Shown here in pieces: positions 1 through 6,972 of a stretch of DNA of 14,154 bases. The stretch is from positions 1 through 14,154 of the forward strand of contig JAISTU010000132.1 of assembly GCA_031272415.1 (NCBI GenBank), written 5' to 3'. The position numbers were made by a program, and so were the translations under genes. Source of the DNA: Bacteroidales bacterium (GTDB lineage Bacteria > Bacteroidota > Bacteroidia > Bacteroidales > WCHB1-69). Position 1 is the first letter of the stretch. Each line of letters opens with the position of its first letter. Under the pieces are notes generated by a model. The model was not told where the DNA came from and ran no database searches. It saw nothing but the letters and a program-made list of their open reading frames with translations.

Positions 1-119
1 TGGAATGTTTGCCAATTCACGCCGAATATTTCGCAGAGAATAAGAATTTTGACGAAAATAAATATCTTGATTATTTAAAAATAAAAAAAGAAAATGGAAC
101 TTACAGAATTAAAGGATAA
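1..119 (+). CDS. C-terminal end of an unidentified protein (partial)
   Basis: An open frame enters from the left edge (third frame, first whole codon at base 3) and runs about 38 codons to a TAA at 117-119. The visible residues begin ECLPIHAEYF and end NGTYRIKG. The fragment is charged, hydrophilic and shows no motif that I recognise. It overlaps the start of the next gene by 26 bases in a different frame, which suggests translational coupling. Because the next gene looks like a restriction endonuclease, the fragment could be the end of the partner DNA methyltransferase. That is inference from position only; the catalytic motifs would lie outside the window. Confidence 0.5.
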   Translation, partial: ECLPIHAEYFAENKNFDENKYLDYLKIKKENGTYRIKG

Positions 120-789
120 AATAATTTCCTCGTTCATAGGGAATAAAAAAGAACTGTTGGAGATTTTGGCATTGGTTGAAAACGATAACGCAGTTTTTCC
201 CTTCAATGAATACGAGTTTTTGATATGTAATTTGATAGAAAAGAAGGGGTTAACCTTTCAAACTTATTTAAAAATTCGAGAGGAATATTTGCGGAAAAAT
301 CCTAATTTATATTATTTTGAATTAGTCGGGAAAGGTTTTGGAGGAATTATGGAATCATATATTCATGGAAAATGCCCCGAACTGCAAATATCTGATGACA
401 ATAAATATGATTTCAAACTCAATGACATTAAGATTGAAATAAAAGCTGGTCGTGCCGTTGAAAATAACCGACCCCAAAACGAACCATTAGTGCAAAAAGC
501 ACTTGCACGTAATACAACTAAAAATTTTGACATCATTATAGAACAAATAAAACCTGATTTTTGCGATGTTTTCGTCTGGGTAGTTGTGTATAGAGATGAT
601 ATGGATATATGGATACTCAGCTCAAAAGAAGTCAAAAATTTAAAGGGATATTCCGATAAGCAACATGCCAAAAGCAAAGGCGTGGGGCAGTTTCATATTA
701 AACCCAACAATATAAAAACGCTTGACAAATATAAATTTAAAGGCAAAAACTTGAAACGAGCCATTCAAAATGCCGCAAAAAGAACCTAA
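94..789 (+). CDS. probable PD-(D/E)XK restriction-type endonuclease
   Basis: This 231-residue protein has no signal peptide or membrane segment, so it should be cytoplasmic. The catalytic signature of the PD-(D/E)XK nuclease fold is visible: D106 after a Tyr, then E115-I-K117 at the end of a beta-strand-like stretch (KLNDIKIEIKAG). E87 in the preceding helix (GIMESYI) could be the extra metal-binding acidic residue. A basic C-terminal tail may contact DNA. Length and layout fit a type II restriction enzyme, which cuts DNA at a specific site with Mg2+. I cannot name the family or the target sequence. It overlaps the upstream gene by 26 bases, consistent with a methylase-endonuclease pair, and the flippase start follows 11 bases after its stop. 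ATG at 94 is chosen because it begins the whole fold. Another DNA-repair or mobile-element nuclease is possible. Confidence 0.6.
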   Translation: MELTELKDKIISSFIGNKKELLEILALVENDNAVFPFNEYEFLICNLIEKKGLTFQTYLKIREEYLRKNPNLYYFELVGKGFGGIMESYIHGKCPELQISDDNKYDFKLNDIKIEIKAGRAVENNRPQNEPLVQKALARNTTKNFDIIIEQIKPDFCDVFVWVVVYRDDMDIWILSSKEVKNLKGYSDKQHAKSKGVGQFHIKPNNIKTLDKYKFKGKNLKRAIQNAAKRT

Positions 790-800
790 AAAAATCCATT

Positions 801-2249
801 ATGCAAAAGAAATTCATTATCAATATTATTTTATTTTTGTTTCTCAATCTGCTTATAAAGCCGTTTTGGATTTTTGGGATTGATAGGACGGTGCAAAATA
901 TAGTAGGGGCGGAAATTTACGGTCTTTATTTTGCTTTATTTAATTTGACGCTGATTTTCAATGCTTTATTGGATTTTGGAATTGTCAGTTACAACTCTCG
1001 GAATGTGGCTTTTTCCAATGATTTTTTACATGATAATTTCTCGCGACTATTTACATTGCGGCTTTTGTTGGGTGTTTTTTATATGCTTGTTGTGGCGGTG
1101 GCAGGGTTATTGGTCGGGTACAAAGGCATGGCATTTCAATTACTTATTGTGTTGATTATCAATCAATTTCTTGCAGGATTGATTTTGTATTTACGCTCTA
1201 ACATTTCGGGGTTATTGATGTTTAAAACAGACAGCATTTTGTCGGTATTGGATAGATTGATAATGATTATTTGTTGTTCAATATTGATATGGGGCAATGT
1301 AACGCACAAACCGTTTGAAATTCAATGGTTTGCATATTGTCAAACTTTTGCATATTTGTTCACCATTGCGATATGTTTGCCGTTGGTGTTGCGAAAGACG
1401 ACTTTTAAGCCTCCGTATTGGGATTTTACTTATTTTAGAAAAATTCTTATACAGGTGTTCCCGTTTGCGTTGCTGACTATTATTACAGCCATTCATAACC
1501 GTGTGGACGGAGTTTTGTTGGAAAGGATGTTGCCTGCCGGAATAGGGTCTCAACAAGCCGGAATTTATGCCTCTGCTTACAGATTGTTGGATGCGGCGAT
1601 TATTGTGGCATACGTTTTTTCGGTTTTATTATTGCCTTATTTCAGTAAATTGTTGGGCGAAAAGCAAAATATTGTTCCGCTGCTAAAAACGGCTTTTACA
1701 TTGATTTTCATTTATGGAGTGGGACTGTCGCTGACGGCTTTATTTTACGGCGGTAATTTGATGAGCCTCTTATATAAAGACCATATTGCGGATTCGGCGC
1801 AAATTTTTGTTGTTTTAATGCCTGCCATTGCACCTTTGGCGGCAACTTACATTTTCGGCACTTTGCTCACTGCCAACGGAAATCTCAAAAGATTGAACTA
1901 TATTGCTATTATTGCATTGATTATCAATATATTAACAAACTTATTACTTATTCCGTTTTTACAGGCAAAAGGTTCGGCAATTGCATGTATAGTAACACAA
2001 TTTTTTATTATCATTGCTGAGGTCGTTTCGGCAGTCCAAATTTTTGGTCTCAAACCGGACAAAAAATATCTGTTTTTTCATCTAATTTTTCTCATTTTAG
2101 CGACAATTTCAGGAATTTTAATTTCACATCTTACTCAACATTGGGAGATAAATTTGCTAATTTTTTTACTTATCTTATTGATTCTCTGCTTTTTAACAAA
2201 AATTTTAAAGCCGAAATTGTTAATAACTTTGTTGAAAAATAATTTTTAA
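801..2249 (+). CDS. polysaccharide/lipid-linked oligosaccharide flippase, MOP superfamily
   Basis: This 482-residue protein is almost wholly hydrophobic, with roughly twelve to fourteen membrane helices separated by short loops. The N-terminal region contains a Lys-Pro-Phe motif in the first helix, followed by a loop ending VGAEIYGLYFAL. This is the pattern of Wzx/RfbX-type polysaccharide biosynthesis proteins, in which the G.Y.A loop follows helix 1. Length is typical of the family. Such proteins sit in the inner membrane and flip undecaprenyl-linked sugar repeat units to the periplasm for O-antigen, capsule or exopolysaccharide. No sugar-synthesis or polymerase genes are adjacent in this window, so the substrate cannot be guessed. 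ATG at 801 lies 11 bases after the nuclease gene's stop, so the two may be cotranscribed. The C-terminus is basic (KILKPKLL). Other MOP transporters such as MurJ or MATE exporters fit less well. Confidence 0.82.
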   Translation: MQKKFIINIILFLFLNLLIKPFWIFGIDRTVQNIVGAEIYGLYFALFNLTLIFNALLDFGIVSYNSRNVAFSNDFLHDNFSRLFTLRLLLGVFYMLVVAVAGLLVGYKGMAFQLLIVLIINQFLAGLILYLRSNISGLLMFKTDSILSVLDRLIMIICCSILIWGNVTHKPFEIQWFAYCQTFAYLFTIAICLPLVLRKTTFKPPYWDFTYFRKILIQVFPFALLTIITAIHNRVDGVLLERMLPAGIGSQQAGIYASAYRLLDAAIIVAYVFSVLLLPYFSKLLGEKQNIVPLLKTAFTLIFIYGVGLSLTALFYGGNLMSLLYKDHIADSAQIFVVLMPAIAPLAATYIFGTLLTANGNLKRLNYIAIIALIINILTNLLLIPFLQAKGSAIACIVTQFFIIIAEVVSAVQIFGLKPDKKYLFFHLIFLILATISGILISHLTQHWEINLLIFLLILLILCFLTKILKPKLLITLLKNNF

Positions 2250-2273
2250 AAAAATCAAATAATCCAAAAAAAT

Positions 2274-2284
2274 GTGTATCTTTG
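2274..2284 (+). promoter_or_regulatory. Bacteroidota-type promoter, extended -7 box
   Basis: GTGTATCTTTG contains the TAnnTTTG -7 box at 2277-2284. It lies 72 bases before the ATG of the T9SS-sorted protein and just downstream of the flippase gene. No good TTTG -33 box is evident at the usual distance. The same 11-mer occurs at three other places in this window, all in intergenic DNA upstream of genes. Confidence 0.65.
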
Positions 2285-2285
2285 T

Positions 2286-2301
2286 ATTTGAGATATCAAA
2301 T
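2286..2301. repeat. short inverted repeat in the 5' leader
   Basis: ATTTGA and TCAAAT form 6-base arms around a 4-base GATA spacer, just downstream of the -7 box at 2277-2284. It could be an operator or a weak leader hairpin. It is AT-rich and short, so chance is possible. Confidence 0.25.
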
Positions 2302-2356
2302 TCAATTATCAATTAAATAAATTAGTTATTAACATATTTTAAAATTTAAAGTTTTT

Positions 2357-3172
2357 ATGAAAAAGTTATTTTTAATATTAACAATGGCGGGCGCGATTAT
2401 TTGTTCGCAAGCCCAGAGTGTAAACACCTTAGTGCCGATTTCAGTGCATGTAACAGGGTTTCAAGTAAAGTATAGGACTTCGGGTTGGTTAGATTTCAAA
2501 TCAGGTGATACTATAGTAGTGAACGAGTCTCGTACAGATAACGTTCCTATCGCTTATGGCTATAGATTGACCAATCTTGATACTTTTACATTTCATGCAG
2601 GAGATTCTGTATATCTATCTTTTGTTATTGACAATGAAAAATGGGATAATTGGTATAAATTGGAAGAAGATTTAGCCCCCAATGGAACGACACTGTTAAG
2701 AGATATGGCAACTACTCAAACGAGTTCTGCTACACAATTTACAGACAGTACGACAGCAACAATCTCTATATCTGCACGTATTACGCAAGTAGGTATAGCC
2801 ACCCAAAATGATGACTTCAATGTAGGAGATATTCATGTTTACGCTAAAAAGCAAGGTAGCCTTGATGCTTACGACATTGCTGATCAAAAAGTAATTTTGA
2901 TTAGGAAAAAAGAAACACCAACAGCCGTTGCTGAAAATTCTACATCTTCTATTAAGATGTATCCTAATCCGGTAAAAGACAATCTGACAATTGACAATTT
3001 GAAAAATTCGGATGTGTTTATTTACAATGTTATCGGTCAAACAATGGGCAATTTCAATGATTGTTCGGGTGCTTTGACTGTGGATATGAGTACTTATCCG
3101 GAGGGGATTTATTTGGTCAAAGTTATTTCAGGCAAATCGGTACGCACTGAAAAAATTAAAATTGCAAGATAA
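2357..3172 (+). CDS. secreted protein with type IX secretion C-terminal sorting domain
   Basis: This 271-residue protein starts with a clear Sec signal peptide (MKKLFLILTMAGAIICSQA, cleavage probably after residue 19). The last about 74 residues (from 198) form a type A Por/T9SS sorting domain: the MYPNPV motif at 201-206, the NVIGQ turn, the YPEGIYLVKV segment and a final basic strand ending KIKIAR. Proteins with this tail cross the outer membrane by the type IX system and are usually fixed to the cell surface or released. The middle part (about 20-195) is beta-rich, Thr/Ser-rich and without a domain that I recognise. It has no catalytic motif, so an adhesin-like or structural role is only a guess. 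It has its own promoter at 2274-2284 and ends at a strong terminator, so it is probably a single-gene transcription unit. Confidence 0.85.
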   Translation: MKKLFLILTMAGAIICSQAQSVNTLVPISVHVTGFQVKYRTSGWLDFKSGDTIVVNESRTDNVPIAYGYRLTNLDTFTFHAGDSVYLSFVIDNEKWDNWYKLEEDLAPNGTTLLRDMATTQTSSATQFTDSTTATISISARITQVGIATQNDDFNVGDIHVYAKKQGSLDAYDIADQKVILIRKKETPTAVAENSTSSIKMYPNPVKDNLTIDNLKNSDVFIYNVIGQTMGNFNDCSGALTVDMSTYPEGIYLVKVISGKSVRTEKIKIAR

Positions 3173-3215
3173 ATCGAGAGTTTTTTCATATTTAAATAAA
3201 TTAAGATTAGTTAAC

Positions 3216-3259
3216 GCAAACAGGAAGGCAGAAGTTGTTGCTTCCTGTTTGCATTTTTT
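3216..3259 (+). terminator. rho-independent terminator
   Basis: A perfect 12-bp stem (GCAAACAGGAAG at 3216-3227 pairs with CTTCCTGTTTGC at 3241-3252) closes a 13-base loop. It is followed by A and six T residues. It lies 43 bases after the stop of the T9SS-sorted protein and separates it from the GWxTD gene. Confidence 0.9.
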
Positions 3260-3287
3260 CGTAAATTTATGTTAATAATCTAAAAAA

Positions 3288-4781
3288 ATGAAACCATTGA
3301 AAAAGAATTTGTTGGTTATTTTGTTGATTTTGACTGTTTTATGCTCACTTACAGCACAAAATTTACGTGTGAATGTGAATTATTTACTCTTTGATTATCA
3401 AAATGATACGGCATATATTGAACTCCAATTTCTCTTTGGCAGTGAAGGTTTAATTTTTGCCCTCAATAATGAAGAAAAATATCAAGCGACAACTCATGTG
3501 GATGTAACTTTTTTATCCAATGAAAAAACAGCCATTGAAAAACAATTTTCCTTTTCGAGTGCGGAATATGAAGATACCTTAACTCACTCAGGGAGAAGTT
3601 TTTACGATTTAAGAAGAATTTTGTTGCCTTACGGAAAATATACCATGAAAGTGCAAATCAAAGATATAAACAATGTCCATGCAGAGCCACTTTCATTTGA
3701 AAAAGAAATTGTTGCTCAATTCGCCCAAGACAAAATCTATCTATCTGATATACAGCCTGTTGCAATGCTTTCTCGTTCGCAAGAAAAAAGTCGTTTTGTG
3801 AAAAATGGCTACGATTATACACCTTATTTTTCTGATTTTTATCCCCAAAACATCAATATCATGTTGTTTATGGTTGAAATTTATCGCTCCAAGCAGTGTA
3901 TTGCCGACAGTGTGTTCAAAATAGTAACTTTTTTGTCCACCGTCAATGGAGACCAAGCCATTGATAAGCGTTTTTTGAAGGAAAAAATTGTGGCAAATGA
4001 TGATTTTTATCCTATCTATCAATCGTTTGCCATTGACAGTTTGCCTTCCGGAAATTATCGTTTAAACATACAAATCAAAGACTTACGCGATTCTTTGTAT
4101 GCCTCAAAAGAGCGGTTCTTTCAGCGTAGCAATCCCTCTGTTGAACCGCAAGTGCCTGTTTTACAGATAGATTCGCTGCCTTATGACACCCTCAAACGCT
4201 ATTTGGATTATATCGCTGTGATTGCCAATTCGGAAGAACAAATGCAAATATCGAATTTTACAAGCAAAGATTATCAGGCTATTTTGGACTTTTTTGAAAT
4301 ATTTTGGCGACGGCGAAATCCCCAAAATCCATGGCAAGAATGGGGCAAATATTATACAATGGTGCAGCAAGTAAATGCCACATATACCACTTTGACATTT
4401 CCGGGATTTAGAACAGATAGAGGACGTTATTACCTCAAATACGGTCCGCCCAATGATATTGAGTATCAACAAGGTCAAGGGCGTGGCAATGCTTATGACA
4501 ATCCTTACGGACACGATTATCGCAATCCGCATGAAAAAATTTATGATAATCCTTACGAAATTTGGTGGTATAATGAGTTTCCTGCAACCAATCAAACCAA
4601 TATTTACTTCATTTTTGCAGATGTAGATATGGTTACAAAAGATTTTAAAATGGTGCATTCTAACGCCAACGGAGAAAGAGCCGACTATATTTGGAAAGCC
4701 ATTTTAGAAGAAGACGGCATTCTCACTCCAAGCGAAAATCGCTCGCGAAATGCCCAATTTGAAAACGGATATGGACGTTAA
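3288..4781 (+). CDS. secreted GWxTD-domain protein with variant GFRTD motif
   Basis: This 497-residue protein has a Sec signal peptide at 1-23 (hydrophobic LLVILLILTVL, then LTAQ). No lipobox Cys follows the cleavage site, so a soluble periplasmic or surface protein is expected. Residues 25-280 are beta-strand-rich, with two similar units each ending in a line such as YGKYTMKVQIKD (115-126) or SGNYRLNIQIKD (254-265), an internal duplication. The C-terminal part contains the GWxTD-type core: an amphipathic helix (329-343), then FPGFRTDRGRYYLKYGPPNDIE at about 371-392. In the family this reads GWxTDRG...YG.P; here the Trp is Phe. The family is common in Bacteroidota and its biochemical role is not settled. 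The gene follows a terminator, so it should have its own promoter. TAaaTTTA at 3262-3269 is a possible weak -7 box. Its stop is 11 bases from the convergent gene's stop. Confidence 0.8.
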   Translation: MKPLKKNLLVILLILTVLCSLTAQNLRVNVNYLLFDYQNDTAYIELQFLFGSEGLIFALNNEEKYQATTHVDVTFLSNEKTAIEKQFSFSSAEYEDTLTHSGRSFYDLRRILLPYGKYTMKVQIKDINNVHAEPLSFEKEIVAQFAQDKIYLSDIQPVAMLSRSQEKSRFVKNGYDYTPYFSDFYPQNINIMLFMVEIYRSKQCIADSVFKIVTFLSTVNGDQAIDKRFLKEKIVANDDFYPIYQSFAIDSLPSGNYRLNIQIKDLRDSLYASKERFFQRSNPSVEPQVPVLQIDSLPYDTLKRYLDYIAVIANSEEQMQISNFTSKDYQAILDFFEIFWRRRNPQNPWQEWGKYYTMVQQVNATYTTLTFPGFRTDRGRYYLKYGPPNDIEYQQGQGRGNAYDNPYGHDYRNPHEKIYDNPYEIWWYNEFPATNQTNIYFIFADVDMVTKDFKMVHSNANGERADYIWKAILEEDGILTPSENRSRNAQFENGYGR

Positions 4782-4792
4782 AACATTGACTT

Positions 4793-5155
4793 TCAACACA
4801 TTACATCTGCAAAAGTCATTTTAGCAGAGCAAATTTTATTGTAGAAAAAGAGCAACTCTATTGCATATTCTCTTACATTTTTGCCGTTATTGTAATTTAT
4901 TAAAATGAAAGGCAAATCGGATTGAGGGTCGTTTTCAACAGTCGCAATTGCTTGATGTTTAAACCGTTGCAGCATTTGAAAGTAGTTACGCATATAATCT
5001 AAAAAAGCCTCTTTCCCTACCAAAATTTCTGCTTTCCATATCGTTTCATAGCGAAAATTGGGGGTCAAATAATCCTCTAAAATGTTCGCATTTAAACTAT
5101 TCCATGCTTGGGCATATATTTGTGCCAAAATTTCATAAACATCTCTATTACACAT
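4793..5155 (-). CDS. small NTF2-like (SnoaL-type) protein
   Basis: This 120-residue cytoplasmic protein looks like a single NTF2/SnoaL cone. An N-terminal helix with an aromatic pattern (AQIYAQAWNSLNA) leads to LEDYLTPNFRYET and the helix KEAFLDYMRNYFQML, followed by beta strands rich in hydrophobic residues (FILINYNN, YAIELLFFYN). The family includes isomerases, dehydratases and many ligand-binding or unknown proteins. I see no diagnostic catalytic pair that would fix a function. It lies downstream of the aminotransferase on the same strand with a 91-base gap, so cotranscription is possible. It converges on the GWxTD gene with only 11 bases between the two stop codons, leaving no room for a separate terminator. 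Confidence 0.6.
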   Translation of the reverse strand: MCNRDVYEILAQIYAQAWNSLNANILEDYLTPNFRYETIWKAEILVGKEAFLDYMRNYFQMLQRFKHQAIATVENDPQSDLPFILINYNNGKNVREYAIELLFFYNKICSAKMTFADVMC

Positions 5156-5200
5156 AATTACAATAAATTATTTCATTATCAATTTCCCCGATGAAGGTGC

Positions 5201-5214
5201 AATTTGTGCAAATT
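5201..5214. repeat. short inverted repeat between NTF2-like gene and aminotransferase
   Basis: AATTTG and CAAATT are arranged around a TG centre. The surrounding bases repeat GTGCAA three times (5197-5222). It sits 46 bases upstream of the NTF2-like start on the minus strand and could be an operator. Chance is possible in such AT-rich DNA. Confidence 0.25.
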
Positions 5215-5246
5215 ATGTGCAAAAAAGATTTTTTATAAAAAAAGAC

Positions 5247-6443
5247 CTATTTTTTGTCCGGATAAACTTTCAAAGCCTCCGTAAGGCAAAGCATAGCCGC
5301 TCGCATGTCATTGACATTGAGGCAATAACTGATACGCACCTCGTCTTTTCCTTTTCCTTTATTGGAATAAAAACCGGTAGCAGGTGCCAACATTACCGTC
5401 TGTCCCTGATAAGAAAATTCTTCGAGCAACCATTGACAAAAATGGTCAGAATCCTTAATCGGCAAACGTGCCACAGCATAAAAAGCCCCCTTGGGAGTCG
5501 GGCAAAAACAACCCTCAATACTGTTAATCGCCTCAACAACAACATTTCTGCGTGCAATGTATTCTTTCAATACCGCCTCAAAATATTCAGCAGGCGTATC
5601 TACTGCGGCTTGCGAAAATATTTGTCCAAACGAAGGCGGCGACAGTCGGGCTTGTGCAAATTTCATGGCTGTGTTATAAACCTCTTTATTTTTGGTGATA
5701 AACATGCCAATTCTTGCCCCACAAGCACTGTATCTCTTTGATACTGAATCTAATAAAATTACATTTTGTTCAATATCTTTCAACTGCATTGCCGAAAAAA
5801 CTTCTGCATTATCGTACGCAAATTCACGATATACCTCATCCGAAAGGAGAAATAAATCATGTTTTTTTACAATTTTTGCTAGTGTTTCCAACTCTTCTTT
5901 GCTATACAAATAACCTGTCGGATTGCTTGGATTGCATATCATAATTGCCTTTGTATCAGGCGTTATTACCTTTTCAAACTCTTCTATTGGGGGCAACGCA
6001 AAACCGTCATCAATGCGAGAAATAATTGGTTTAATTTTCACACCGGAAGTTACTGCAAAACCGTTGTAATTGGCGTAAAAAGGCTCCGGTATAATCACCT
6101 CATCACTACTGTTTAAACAAGTATTAAAAGCGAACAAAATCGCCTCCGAACCGCCGTTAGTAACAATAATTTCATCCTCTTTGACCTCAATGTTGAACCT
6201 TTTATAATATTCAACCAGTTTCTGCCGAAGAGAAAGCATCCCCGCCGAATGAGAATATTCCAACACTTTTATATCGGCAGTTTGCAAGGCTTTCAATGCA
6301 CCTCTGGGCGTTTCTATATCGGGCTGTCCGATATTGAGATGATAAACTTTGATACCTCTTTTTTTGGCTGCATCCGAAAAAGGCACTAACTTCCTAATCG
6401 GAGACGCAGGCATATTCAATCCTTTATCTGATATTTTTGGCAT
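5247..6443 (-). CDS. class I/II PLP-dependent aminotransferase (fold type I)
   Basis: Counted from the ATG at 6443, the protein has 398 residues, usual for the aspartate-aminotransferase superfamily. PLP-fold landmarks are in order: GGSEAI at 97-102 (phosphate loop), NPSNPTG at 171-177 (N174 contacting the ring), SDEVY at 201-205 (D202 binding the pyridine nitrogen), SVSKRYSACGARIG at 233-246 with Schiff-base lysine K236, and DEVRIS with R370, the substrate carboxylate arginine. It should swap amino groups between an amino acid and 2-oxoglutarate or a similar keto acid. The sequence most resembles the aspartate/aromatic subgroup, but the substrate is not certain. A TTG at 6485 in frame was rejected as start because it lies inside the -7 box of the promoter. 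From the 6443 ATG the leader is about 40 bases. The small NTF2-like gene follows on the same strand. Confidence 0.88.
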   Translation of the reverse strand: MPKISDKGLNMPASPIRKLVPFSDAAKKRGIKVYHLNIGQPDIETPRGALKALQTADIKVLEYSHSAGMLSLRQKLVEYYKRFNIEVKEDEIIVTNGGSEAILFAFNTCLNSSDEVIIPEPFYANYNGFAVTSGVKIKPIISRIDDGFALPPIEEFEKVITPDTKAIMICNPSNPTGYLYSKEELETLAKIVKKHDLFLLSDEVYREFAYDNAEVFSAMQLKDIEQNVILLDSVSKRYSACGARIGMFITKNKEVYNTAMKFAQARLSPPSFGQIFSQAAVDTPAEYFEAVLKEYIARRNVVVEAINSIEGCFCPTPKGAFYAVARLPIKDSDHFCQWLLEEFSYQGQTVMLAPATGFYSNKGKGKDEVRISYCLNVNDMRAAMLCLTEALKVYPDKK

Positions 6444-6482
6444 ATTTATTAAATAATCTCTAATTGTATTTTTATAATTTTG

Positions 6483-6493
6483 CAAAGATACAC
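6483..6493 (-). promoter_or_regulatory. promoter for the aminotransferase gene
   Basis: On the minus strand this reads GTGTATCTTTG, with the TAnnTTTG -7 box at 6490-6483. It lies 39 bases before the ATG at 6443. It forms the outer tip of the left arm of the 37-bp inverted repeat and is identical to the promoter driving the lipoprotein in the opposite direction. Confidence 0.7.
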
Positions 6494-6519
6494 AAATTTA
6501 TCAATTAAAAATTAAAAAC
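6483..6519. repeat. left arm of a perfect 37-bp inverted repeat
   Basis: Every base of 6483-6519 is the reverse complement of 6973-7009. Read outward, the arm consists of TTTTTAATTTTTAATTG, eight variable bases and GTGTATCTTTG. Similarity continues inward: 6551-6568 matches 6929-6946 (18 bp) and 6572-6585 matches 6911-6924 (14 bp), both inverted and in matching order. The whole arm is therefore about 100 bases of imperfect inverted repeat (6483-6585 against 6911-7009). Confidence 0.95.
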
Positions 6520-6573
6520 CGATTTTTTTTAGACTGAAGAATGTAGATTTTTTTTTTGCATTTTCGCAATCCC

Positions 6574-6673
6574 CCTTGTCTGAACCACGATTTTCATAAG
6601 ATTTAAAAGATTAGCAGGATTAAAATAATCATATAAATCAAAAAAATCATTCAAAATCATAGTTCAGACAAGG
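6574..6673. repeat. 100-bp palindrome-ended interspersed repeat
   Basis: CCTTGTCTGAAC at 6574-6585 is the exact reverse complement of GTTCAGACAAGG at 6662-6673. The interior is low-complexity AAATC/GATTA-rich sequence. A second inverted partner of the left end lies at 6732-6754: its reverse complement reads CTTGTCTGACCACAATTTTC, against CTTGTCTGAACCACGATTTTC at 6575, one deletion and one substitution apart. This looks like a miniature non-coding repeat of the kind scattered in Bacteroidota genomes. No gene is inside. Confidence 0.75.
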
Positions 6674-6680
6674 AGAAGGT
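6635..6680 (+). repeat. direct repeat copy 1
   Basis: This 46-base stretch, from AAATCAAAAAAATC to GTTCAGACAAGGAGAAGGT, recurs at 6875-6929. The second copy has one substitution (GGGGAAGGT for GGAGAAGGT) and one extra 9-base unit (ATCATTCAA). Confidence 0.9.
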
Positions 6681-6705
6681 AGAGACGTTGCGTGCAACGT
6701 CTTTA
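6680..6705. repeat. near-perfect hairpin, possible small mobile palindrome
   Basis: TAGAGACGTTGC (6680-6691) and GCAACGTCTTTA (6694-6705) form a 12-bp stem with one G-T pair around a GT centre. No T-run follows, so it is not a simple terminator. Short palindromes of this type (GAGACGTTGC...GCAACGTCTC) occur as dispersed repeats in several bacteria. It sits between two halves of the larger repeat, as if inserted there. Confidence 0.75.
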
Positions 6706-6874
6706 CTATCATAAAATAATCCTGTAAATCCTATGAAAATTGTGGTCAGACAAGAGAATTTTGTCCAATTTTAGAACGTTTTGGTGCGAAAATACAAAAA
6801 TAAGGGCAATGGTGAGGGCGTTATTTTTTTGGCTACTAAGGGCGCTTTAATAAATAAGGGGTTTATAATTCGTG

Positions 6875-6929
6875 AAATCAAAAAAATCATTCAAATCATT
6901 CAAAATCATAGTTCAGACAAGGGGAAGGT
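6875..6929 (+). repeat. direct repeat copy 2, with 9-base internal duplication
   Basis: This is the second copy of 6635-6680. The ATCATTCAA unit is duplicated, giving 55 bases instead of 46. The stretch between the hairpin-containing repeat and this copy (6755-6874) has no gene that I can support. It carries GGTGCGAAAATACAAAAA at 6783-6800, a relative of GGTGCGAAAATGCAAAAA at 6927-6944. Confidence 0.9.
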
Positions 6930-6972
6930 GCGAAAATGCAAAAAAATAATTCTCCATTCTCAATTAAAAAAC

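Noticed and set aside
4161..4658. 165-codon minus-strand ORF
   Set aside because: It is antisense to the GWxTD gene, Ile/Cys-rich and without motifs; it is a shadow of that gene.
5217..5741. 174-codon plus-strand ORF
   Set aside because: It lies opposite the well-supported aminotransferase gene and shows no family features; it is a reading-frame shadow.
6444..6485. TTG start extending the aminotransferase by 14 residues
   Set aside because: It overlaps the -7 box on the minus strand. The ATG at 6443 gives the usual family length.
6635..6929. CRISPR array
   Set aside because: There are only two long unequal repeat copies and no regular unique spacers; no cas genes are in the window.
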